Of a stretch of 64,000 bases of DNA, positions 1 to 9,788 are shown one piece after another. Source of the stretch: Mikania micrantha. Its lineage: Eukaryota; Streptophyta; Magnoliopsida; Asterales; Asteraceae. Numbering within the stretch: the first letter of the stretch is position 1; each line of letters opens with the position of its first letter. The DNA is taken from NCBI GenBank assembly GCA_009363875.1, contig CM018680.1, forward strand, positions 59,049,563 to 59,113,562, given 5' to 3'. The translations under genes were made by a program, and so were the position numbers. The notes below the pieces were generated by a model, which was given only the letters and a program-made list of their open reading frames with translations, was not told where the DNA came from and did not search any database.

Positions 1-63
1 TGCCCCTATAAATATCATTGTTTGGTCCCTTATAGCTTTCAACTCCTAGTTGAGTATAAACAA
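1..63 (+). repeat. Left flank: piece of an older LTR interrupted by the Copia element
   Basis: Short flank ending in AACAA, the left copy of the Copia target duplication. It is probably the upstream part of the same Gypsy LTR that resumes at 17600 and ends at 18873. That is an inference from the insertion geometry, since the start of that LTR lies outside the window. Confidence 0.45.
59..63. repeat. Target site duplication AACAA, left copy (pairs with 17595-17599)
   Basis: The five bases AACAA lie directly before the TGTAGGACC end of the left LTR and directly after the TGCATCTACA end of the right LTR. A perfect 5-bp duplication at the far ends of two matching LTRs shows that 64-17594 is one insertion. 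Confidence 0.9.
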
Positions 64-690
64 TGTAGGACCTATTTGGAGCTCGGAAACAATCTGATTC
101 CAACGGATATCTACTCGACAGCCTCTAGAATAGTGCGGAATCCTATTCTAGGGTTTTCCAATCGAAACCAACAGAAACCGTGGTGATACGAATGCGTAGG
201 AAGGACGTGTGAGTAAGAATCGAACACCACGGGTTGATAATCGAACTTGGACGAACAATGGCCGCTCAGATCTTCTAGGGTTTGACACTAGGTGCTCTGG
301 GAAGAAGGAGGGCTCTTAGAAGTTAGTTTTGAAATGATTTGCAGTAGTATTTATAGGCTGTGGTCATTCGCCCGAATGAGTGGCCGAAACAGCTCATTCG
401 GCGAATGACCACATCGAATGTATTACCGATAGAATGAGTCATTCGACGAATGACTCATTCTCTCGCCTGTTATTCTCTATTTCTTTCATTCGGCGAATGA
501 CTTCATTCGTTAGAGTCATTCGCCAGAATGTGTAACACTCATACTCAAATATTAATAAATCAAATCAAACAACCATATAATCAATATTAAACATTAAGAA
601 CAATATATAAAGACAACTTCCATTAATATAATTTGAACTTTACAAGATGAATAGTACAAAATTGAACTAGGGACATATAGTGCATCTACA
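64..690 (-). repeat. 3' LTR of the SIRE Copia element (627 bp)
   Basis: On the plus strand it starts TGTAGGACC and ends TGCATCTACA, so on the element's strand it runs TGTAGATGCA to GGTCCTACA with standard TG...CA ends. It matches 16983-17594 plus the 14 bp at 13196-13209. About 17 differences are visible, several of them C/T or G/A at CG sites as expected from decay of methylated cytosine. Positions 361-540 contain an array of TCATTCG/CGAATGA motifs. Confidence 0.92.
361..540. repeat. TCATTCG/CGAATGA palindromic array, left Copia LTR
   Basis: Contains repeated heptamers TCATTCG and CGAATGA in alternating orientation, for example TCATTCGGCGAATGA and GAATGAGTCATTCG. Where the heptamers meet tail to tail they make TGAGTCA or TGACTCA, the GCN4/AP-1-type core bound by bZIP factors. 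The array lies upstream of the expected transcribed part of the LTR, so an enhancer role is possible (inference). Confidence 0.8.
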
Positions 691-703
691 AACTCCCCCT
701 TGG
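691..703 (-). promoter_or_regulatory. Polypurine tract of the SIRE Copia element
   Basis: Directly inside the 3' LTR the minus strand reads GGTCCAAGGGGGAGTT and is followed at once by the LTR start TGTAGATGCA. This purine-rich block at that position is the plus-strand DNA primer used in reverse transcription. Confidence 0.8.
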
Positions 704-710
704 ACCTAGT

Positions 711-3700
711 TCAGTCTTTGGAAGTGTCTTTCCTGAAATACTTTTCTGAAATGGCTTTCCAGTCTGCTCCAGCATGAATCTTGAAAATACTGCAGAGACG
801 GATCACCCTCATGAATTGTAGTGCCTGTACCATGTCTTGTACATCAAAAAATATCTGGTGTCGAAAGAGAGCTTTGACGTCGTTGTGTGACAAGTTAGTC
901 AACCACATCGGGTCAAATATACGTTCCGTTTCCCATTTCTTCTCTTTGCACATAACTATCACAGCTTCTCCACTTCGCCCGTCGTAGTACCACCATCGGA
1001 AGCCCTCTATAAAGTCTTGTCGCATCTTCCTTAACGGAATCTTCTTCAAAACTTTAGGAGGAAGCCACTTCAGGATGACTTTATGCTTTCGGGTGTCTCC
1101 ATCAATCTCAGGTAAATAATAACGTTCAGGCTGTTGGGGCTGGAAGTTCATCCATCTCTTTCTGTACTCGTACTGAATTTGACGAGAAAACCAGGCTGAC
1201 ATTCCAGAATCTTCACTATAAAGCATCCTCAAACGTGCTAATTGATTGACTTCGAAACCAGGCAACGTCTTAAAATCATGAGGATGCTTGAAGTAGTCAA
1301 TGCCTCATTCCCTCTTCACAGCATAGCACCCGAGATCATGAAAGTATGCCCAGCTTAAGATTTGACCTCCAGCCTTGTAGCCTTTGGTTCTGTAGACTTT
1401 CTTGTGTGTAGCTGGCATCTTTACTGTGCTTTCCTTCTTCAAGACCTCCCAGTAGGCCTTCCATTCCTCTTTTTTCTCTTTTGATCATCAGCTTCGGCTT
1501 TGCTAACCTCAACATGTTCTTCTAAATATCGGATCAGTAGATCTTCAGTGGCTTGATCAAACTGATCAGTGAATGTTGGCAGCTCGTCCTCAACTGATGT
1601 ATACTTTGGGTATTCTTCATCAGTGATGTCTTCAAGAATAACCTCATCTACATCATCAAATGTCTCTGGAGTGGGCTCATCAAACACTGGAACAGAGGTA
1701 TCATCAGTGATAACCTCATCTGGATTTAGCCTGAATAGTTCGGCTATCTGCTCCTTTGATAGACAATGAATAATCTCTCCCTCCTCTTTGTCATAGCTAA
1801 CTGAGTGCTGTATGATGCCTTGAGCGTCAAGAATCATAGTAAGTGTCTCATCCAGTTGATGTCTCACAGGCACAGCTTCGACTTCCTCAGTAGCTGCTGG
1901 TTCTTCAGTCTGTGTCGGAGGAGGTGGAGGAGGAGCCTGTTTCTTCTTATCTTGCATAGACTTGGACCTGATCTCAGAAGTAGAAGGGGCTTGATCATCA
2001 TCATCATCATCATCATCATCTGAACTTGATGAATCAGAAGACCCGCTTCCTGACCCGTCCTGATCTGAGTCATCATCTTTATCAGTGTCTTCATAATCCA
2101 CTTTCTCTTCATCAGATTCCTCTTCCTCTTCTTCGTCTTCCTTGTCTGAATCTAAATCATCGGATTTGGCTGTAGAGTCCTCAATTCTCGGAGTGCCTTC
2201 CTTGGAACTTTCAACTAGTTCAACAAGTCTGGCGTTCTCAGCTTCTAGGAGCAGTATTCTTTCATTGAAACCAGTGGCAGTCAGGGCCAACTGATTATGT
2301 TCATCAATATACTTCAGCAACTGCTCCTCTTGTTGAGCAGAACAAGCTCTCAGATCAGCAGCCTGAAGAAGCAAGGTATCCTGCTCCTCTACCCGCTGAG
2401 TGAGCTGGGCAATAATCAGTTCCTACTCCTTATTCTTCTTTTCTTGTTCCATGCTTCTCTCCATCAATCTAAGTACCATACTGTTCATAGTGTTAAGCTG
2501 ATCCACAACTGAAACAGTAGGCACGAACGTGTCAGCTCGTGAAATGGAGGGACTAGCAGAAGCATAAGTGAAGATGGGAATCTGAGCAATAGAGGTGGTC
2601 AGAGGGGCCGTAGTAGCACGAATCGGAATAGCCCTTGACCTGGTCAGTGAAGAAACTGAGACAGTTGCTACTGATGTAACAGTAGTTGTAGCAGCTATCA
2701 CCAGTTCTGACCTTCTCTGAAAGAGAAACCTCGATCTCTTTCTCCTGCCAGATGGAGATGAAGAAGACTGAACTGCAGCAACAGAAACCGATGCAGTAGC
2801 TGGAATAGAGGAACGAGGAGGAGGTGAAACATCAAACTCAGGAATGAATAATGGATCAGTAATCTCCTCCATCTCAGCTTCACTTCTCTTCCTCTTCCTC
2901 TTCATCAATCTCCCACCTATCCAGACACTTTCAAACTCATCATCTGGTGTATCTTCTGAATCAAAACTCTCAGCTTCATCAGCACCAGCTTCACCACCAT
3001 CATCACTTGAGTCATCTGACTCTTTCCCATCAGCAGCAGATGTGGTGCCTGTCACCTCAACTGGAGCAGAGGTAGTGACTGTAGAAATAGCCATGAAATC
3101 TAACTCTAGTAGAGAATCAATATCAACATCCTCTTCTTCTGTAACAGATACACCAGCTCCACCACCAACAACCACATCACCTGTACTCACAACACCTGCA
3201 CTCTCCACACCTACACTCACAACACCAGCATCAGTAGAGCTAACTTCAGCAACAGTGCTCACAGCCACTGTGCTCACAACCATACCAGCACTAATACCAC
3301 TACAACCTGCACCATCATCATCACCTCCATCATCAGGCACCACTATGTCCTCTACCTCTGAATCAGAGTCGTCATGTCTCTATCTCCTCCCATGTGGAGA
3401 AATATAATCAGGCCTAGATAAATGTCCGAACAATGATTGTAAAGCAGGTTTCCTGTCCTTGCCTCTGTATGACAAAACTCTGTTTAGAGTAGTGTCATTC
3501 ATATGTTCCAATCGAATGATATCAGCATTAATCTTGGGCAGATCAGGCAGTTGTGCATCAATCAACTGTTGCAGAAATCTGGGATACATCAGAAACTTCT
3601 TGTCTCCCTTCTGAGTAACATTCTCCTTCATATGAGTGAAAATCATCTCAGAGAAGTTGAATGGCCGGTTCAACACCAAAGCTACAAAGGCACTCTGAAT

Positions 3701-4177
3701 TGTGTCTCTCATGTCATCAAATCCACCTCTCCTTGATCCGAGACAGTGAATCGATACATGAGCAAGGTATTTGAACTGTGGAGACATGTAGGCTTTGTTA
3801 AGAATTCCTGCTCCCAGATCGCCCTCATATTTGCACCTCATAAAACACGCATGAACCAAATATCGATCAAGTAGATAAGGCTGATCAGGTGTGTCCTGGA
3901 ATCCACATACTCTCCTGATGTGTTCAGCAGAAATAACTACATCATGCCCAAGAACCTTTCCTCTGATCACAGTAGGTTTAGCTTCACAGTCTATATCAGC
4001 AGACGCCTAGAAATCTTGCTGATGTGAGTGGTAAGGCACATGCACAGTAGATATGGCAGTAAAGATCCTCGAACGCCTGAGAAATGTGATAATCTCAGTG
4101 TAATGTCTGGCGTTCGGTGTGGTTAGATCCAAATGAGCACAAATATTATTCTTCATCACTGATTTATATCCAGCCAT
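711..4177 (-). pseudogene. env-like third gene of the SIRE Copia element, broken by stops and a frameshift
   Basis: Read on the minus strand from an ATG at 4177 (MAGYKSV). One frame stays open across about 2.7 kb except for single TAG codons near 4007, 3380 and 2421. It then shifts by one near an A-run at about 1470, passes a TGA near 1295 and ends at 711. The N-terminal third is globular. The middle is rich in Ser, Thr, Val and Ala with basic patches. Then come a Leu/Glu-rich stretch that could coil, a long Asp/Glu/Ser run, a proline run, and a basic C-terminal domain rich in Trp and Tyr. The position after pol and the size fit SIRE env-like proteins. I see no convincing signal peptide or membrane segment, so 'env' is only the family label. 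Confidence 0.7.
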
Positions 4178-4275
4178 TCTGAAAATCAAATAAAGACTTG
4201 TTAGAACAGTTCAATTGCATAAAATACAGAAAACAGATCAGAAGTTAGAACAAAGAATCAGTTTAAACTTATTAG

Positions 4276-4460
4276 CCGAATGAGGTTAATTTGGATGAAT
4301 GAACTCTGTGGTCGAATGATTCATTCACCGAATGAGCTTCATTCGCCAAATAAACATCATCCGCCGAATGAGCTATATGCTGAATTAGCCATTCGTCGAA
4401 TGAGCCATTCGTCGAATGACCTTCATTCGCCGAATGAGTCATTCGCCGAATGACGACATT
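4276..4460. repeat. TCATTCG/CGAATGA array upstream of the env-like gene
   Basis: At least ten copies or near-copies of CGAATGA/TCATTCG in both orientations, including CGAATGAGTCATTCG, which holds a TGAGTCA core. It lies just upstream (minus-strand sense) of the env-like start codon at 4177. Confidence 0.8.
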
Positions 4461-4769
4461 CGGCTGTCTGTTCAAGTTCAAACCCCTCTTTTCAAAATCT
4501 TGAAATCAGCTAGCAAAAATCACATATTCAAACTCAGAAATGACCGACTAAGAGTTTTAAAACAGAGTTCAAGTCATTTCAAGTTCAAATTGATGATCTA
4601 TTAGAGAGGCGATTCTAAAACCCTAAAAATTCTGGAATCAGTCCAGTTTTTGATGATTTCATGGTCAAAATTTGACGACATTTGATCCCAATGTACCTGA
4701 GATGATAAGAAACGAGATTATCAGAAGCTGGATCAATAACAATCAAGTGAAAATGAAAAACTGAAGAGA

Positions 4770-5060
4770 GAAGATATTCGGGCGAATGGGGTTCACACAG
4801 TATCGGGCGAAAGAGAGTTTGGGCGAATGAGGTGGTTCATCCGATTGAATGTTTATATAGGGTGAGCCATTCGCCGAATGAAAATGACGAATGAGTCATT
4901 CGTCATTAGATCATTCACCGAATGACACCAACGAATGAGTCATTCGACATTGAGTCATTCGCCGAATGTGGGTCATTTTGTGATGAGTGATTCGACCGAA
5001 AGACTCATTCGCCGAATGAAGTCATTCGGTCGAATGAGTGATTCTCACTCTCATTCGAGT
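4770..5060. repeat. Second TCATTCG/CGAATGA array in the pol-env spacer
   Basis: Dense repeats of the same heptamers, with several GAATGAGTCATTCG units (TGAGTCA core) and spacer variants. The density is similar to the arrays in the LTRs and in the leader. Confidence 0.8.
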
Positions 5061-5632
5061 GAAAAGAGATTTTCACCCCAAAACACAAGACACTTTAAAA
5101 AATTTTACATTATGATTATCAAAACTTATGCCATTTATGAAGATAAGTCTGTTTGGTTCAGGATTCAGATAAGACAGACATCTGAACTTACAAATGATCA
5201 TCTAAACTGAAGTTGAAAACATAAAATCTTTTTGTAATTTTCTGAAACAAAATACGACTGTACAACTATCAACTAAAAACAAAGAGACACATGTTTTTGT
5301 GAGAAGTCTATTTAGAAATTTACACATACACCTAATCACATCATATCAGCATCACTGAATGATTCATTTCAGACACTTTTGACTTGTGATCTGATTACTG
5401 ATATATCTGTCCACTTTAAGCTTTACAATACAAAATTATCAAACTCATTTGATGATCACTTATGTTTTCTGACCAAGTTACCCTTTTTATCTATTCAGCA
5501 AAGATTTGAACTCAGTTTGTAACTCATCTCCGCACATCTTAATACCCAGCATCATAAATTCTATAAGGCTCCAATTTATTTTCTTTTTGTATTTTTCTTT
5601 TTGATTTGTCTCACATGACCAACACATTATCA

Positions 5633-5893
5633 TGGATGGCTTCAACTAGGTTCGTCCCAGTAATATGGCACGTATACAGACCTATGTTGACATGCTTGAC
5701 TTGTTCTATCCAAATGGACGGCTTCAACTAGGTTCGTCCTAGTAATATGGCACGTGTATGGAATCGAACTTATTTTATTTTTGTATTTTTCACAAGCTTA
5801 ATACCAGCTTAATTTTCTTTTGTTTTGATTCAATCAATCTCATCTGAATGGACGGCTTCAGGTAGGTTCGTCCCAGCAATATGGCACGTGTAC
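5633..5893 (-). repeat. Three copies of a motif of about 45 bp with hairpin potential
   Basis: Copies start near 5633, 5714 and 5848. On the plus strand the shared core runs ATGGACGGCTTC, AACTAGGTTCGTCC, AGTAATATGGCACGTGT with a few substitutions. GGACG pairs with CGTCC, and AAC with GTT inside it, so each copy could fold. Copies 2 and 3 contain CACGTG, a G-box; copy 1 has CACGTA. The copies are separated by unrelated sequence of unequal length, so this is not a plain tandem array. Function unknown. Confidence 0.75.
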
Positions 5894-6371
5894 AGACTTG
5901 AATTTATGAATCATATTAGAAACCTTATTGGATCTCATGATAACAGGTGTATGTTTGATTTGAGTCAAAAACAGTTTCTCACTTTACTGTTTTTCTAAAA
6001 CAGATCCCACAAATCAGATTTTGTAAGTATTCACAAATTTGTTTATTCATTTTGTAAAGTCAGCCTATCAGTACATCAACTCACACTTCTCATATGTCTT
6101 CCATTTATCCATTCATTAACACTTTTAGGACATGATAGATTAATGTATTACTTTCTCAAAGAAGACTTTCTCATTTTTACTAAATTTTCAATTGTTTTTG
6201 TATTTTTCAAATTTTTAGATGTTTTTGGTTTTTCAAATTAACATACTTTCTCCCCCTAAAAACCTAAAACAGAAAATCTTTTTGAGTTTTTTATTAAGAT
6301 AAGAAAATAAACAAGAGAAGTAAATGAAATAAAGAAGTAAATCAAAACAAAACTATTTAAAAGGTCGATGA

Positions 6372-9300
6372 TCATTTGTTAGATTCAGATGAAGGTAGGA
6401 CTTCATCCTTTTGGAAAACACCATTAGCCGATAACAGATATAAGAATATGGATTTATCAAAAGCTTTTGTGAAAAGATCGGCTTTCTGGTGATCGGTGTG
6501 AATTTTGACAACATCGATTAGTTTCTTTTCAAAACAATCACGTATGAAGTGATATTTAATGTCGATGTGTTTAGTTTTTGACTGCTGGACCGGATTCTTA
6601 GTGACAGCTATGGCAGCACTATTATCAACATATATAGGAGTGTTAGAAAAATGTAACCCATAGTCCCTGAGTTGCTGTTGGATCCAGATGATCTGAGAAC
6701 AGAAACAAGCAGCAGTAATATATTCAGCTTCATAGGTTGAAGTAGACACCGACGTCAGTTTCTTGCACTGCCAGGTAACTAAGCGAGTTCCAAAGAACTG
6801 ACATCCCGCAGATGTTGACTTGTAATCTGCCTTGCATCCATCATAATCTGAATCACTGTATGCAGTAAGATCAAAATTATTGTCATTAGGGTACCATAAG
6901 CCAAGATCCGGTGTACCCTTCAGATAACGCATAATCCGTTTCACAGCAATCAGATGTGACACTCTTGGTTTTGATTGATAACGTGCACACAAGCATGTGG
7001 CGAACATGATGTATGGACGAGAAGCAGTGAGATACATCAGAGATCCAATCATTCCTCGGTACAGAGTGGCATCGATTAACTCCCCCTTTTCATCTGGTGT
7101 AATCCCGTGATTAACAGCCAGCGGGGTACCAGCAGGTTTAGCATCTAACATACTGAACCGGCTCAGTATATCACCAACATATTTGGTCTGATGAATGAAG
7201 ATGCCTGCCTCAGACTGATCCACCTGTAATCCCAGAAAAAATTTCATCTCTCCCATGGAGCTCATCTCAAACTTCTCTTTCATAACCTTCTCAAAATCCT
7301 TGCACAGATCATCATTTGTTGAACCGAAGATGATGTCGTCCACATAAACTTGTACCAAGAGTAGATCACCATCTTTTTCTCGAATAAACAGTGTACAGTC
7401 AATGACACCTCTTGTGAACCCGTTGCTCAGAAAGTGAGTAGATAATGTCTCATACCATGCTCTCGGTGCTTGATGCAATCCATATAAGGCCTTGTCTAGC
7501 TTGTAGACTTGGTCTCGATGCAATGGATCCTTAAACCCAAGAGGTTGACAGACATACACTGTTTCACTTATCACACCATGAAGAAATGCACTCTTGACAT
7601 GCATTTGATAAACTTTAAACTTCTTGAAGGATGCATAAGCCAAGAAAATACGAATTGCTTCAAGTCGAGCAACCGGTGCAAATACTTCATTATAGTCCAA
7701 ACCTTCGATCTGTCTGAATCCTTGAACAACCAGACGTGCCCTGTTTCGAACGATGATGCCATGATCATCTTTCTTACAACGAAGAACACATCTTGTGCCT
7801 ATGACTTTTGCACCTTTTGGTCTGTCAACAAGCTGCCAGACACCTAATTTCTTGAATTGCAGGTATTCTTCTTGCATGGCTTCAACCCATGATTCTTCCT
7901 TTAAGGCTTCGGTGACAGTACGTGGTTCAACTTGGGAAATGAAACATGAATGGGCACAAAAGCTTACATCTGCAAAATCAAGAATGTCGGCAAGTCCCCC
8001 TGAAGAAAGCTGATTTCTGGTCTTAACCCCATCTAATGGACTACCAATAATGTTCTCTTGAGGATGAATACGATTAATTCTTCCAACCGGATGAGGAGGA
8101 ACTTCAACCTGTGGATCTAGATTGTTCAGATTCAAATCCTCAAGATCAGGTACAAGATCATCAACATCTGGTTCGGGAGCAGCCGGCTGAATAGGATTGT
8201 CATCTGTGTCTGAACTGTCATCATTTGTCTGTACTGTAGGAATTTGAGTGGGTGAAGGTTGCACTGGTTCATCAGGTGCATTTTGTGCATCATATAACAT
8301 TTGAACCGCAACATCTTCATCTGTGTACATGGGAGGCATGTTGAAAGAATCAAAGAGACCCGAATAATCAAACATCCAATCTGGGCCTTTTCCAGGTAGG
8401 GGCATAGAATATCTCTGAACATCAACATGGTACCACTCCTCTACATTCTGAGTTGATCTGTTATAGACCCTTTTATTTGGAGTGTTGTACCCAAGAAAAT
8501 ACCCTTCTTCCACCTTCTCATTGAACTTGCCTTGCTCCTGTTTCTTAAGCATAGTGCATGGTGCACCAAATGGCTCAAGATACTTAAGATTTGGCTTTCT
8601 GTTATGGAGCAATTCGAAGCAAGTCTTCCCATGTCTCTTCACTATCAACACCCGATTCAGAGTGTAACAGGCATTTGCTACAGCTTCATTCCAGAATTGA
8701 ACTGGAAGAGATGAATCAGCAAGCATAGTCCTAGCAGCCGCAATCAGAGTCCTGTTCTTTCGCTTAGCAACACCGTTCATTTGAGGGACATATGGAGCAC
8801 TAAATTGTTGAACAATACCCCGTTCATTACAAAAATTCTCCATGTTGTGGTTTTTGAACTCTGTCCCATTGTCGGTTCTGAGTATGCGAATCTTGAGCTT
8901 ATAAAGAGATTCAAGTTTGGTAACCAACACTTGAATGCATTCAAACGTTTCAGATTTAGAAAGAAAACCCAAGAGTATCTGGAATATTCATCAGTGATGA
9001 CAAGACAGTATTGATCCCCAACTATACTCTTGCGGTTAACAGGACCAAATAAATCCATATGGAGAAGCTCAAGTGGAATAGTGATTGAGTGATACTTCTT
9101 TGGTTTGTGAGACTACTTGACTTGCTTTCCCTTCTTGCAGGATACACAGACATCAGACAGCTTGAAATTTTTCAGACTAACCCCTTCAACCAAATTGTTG
9201 TGTACCAGGTGATTCATCTTGCGCAGACTCAAATGACCCATCCTCTTATGCCAAAGAATTGAATCTTTCTTAGTTGCCTTGGACATAAAACATGAAGCTG

Positions 9301-9788
9301 TAGAGGATGTAGTTGAAGCTGTGGCCATGTTAAGTACGTACAAGTCTTGCTTCCTGGGGGCTGACATCAAGATCCAATCTTCAGGGATGGTAACACCTTG
9401 CTTTAAAATGTAACCGTTGGAGTCATCAAAGAGGACTTTTTATTGTTTATCACAAATCTGTGATACTGATAGAAGATTATTCTCCAACTGCTTGACATAT
9501 CTGACTTTGTCAAATGAAACTTGCCCATTTGAAAGAATACCCTCTCCAGTGATGAAACCACCTTTGTCACCGGCAAATGCTACATAACCACCATGATTAG
9601 AATGAACATTTGAGAGCAGAGAAATATTTCCAGTCATATGCCTTGAAGCCCCACTATCGACAATCCAAGAGCTGTTAAGAGCAACTGTTGGGGCTACCTA
9701 CACAAAATAGAAACAATTAGTTCATTTTGGGAACCCAAGCCTTTACAGTCTTGGGTTGACCCAAAGAGTCTCTGATCCAGACATCGAT
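6372..9788 (-). pseudogene. pol of the SIRE Copia element (protease, integrase, RT, RNase H), disabled
   Basis: Order on the minus strand: protease motif DSGASRHMTG near 9650; integrase zinc region with HKRMGH and CVSC; integrase core Asp residues in LHMDLFG and RTDNGTEF; reverse transcriptase with YVDDI; RNase H with YSDSDYDG and STYEAEY. The last 866 codons (8972-6372) are open, ending in TGA. Upstream there are stops near 9718, 9440 and 9113 (TAA, TAA, TAG) and a frameshift near 8970. Two active sites are damaged: the integrase glutamate is lysine in NGVAKRKNRTL, and the first RT aspartate is histidine in YQMHVKSAF. The element therefore cannot supply its own enzymes. Confidence 0.88.

Larger units (their letters stand above)
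4178..6371 (-). other. Non-coding spacer between pol and the env-like gene
   Basis: About 2.2 kb with no credible coding region. It holds two TCATTCG/CGAATGA arrays (4276-4460 and 4770-5060) and three copies of a motif of about 45 bp (5633-5893). Long spacers at this place could carry signals for expression of the third gene, such as a splice acceptor or an internal promoter, but none is proven here. Confidence 0.7.
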
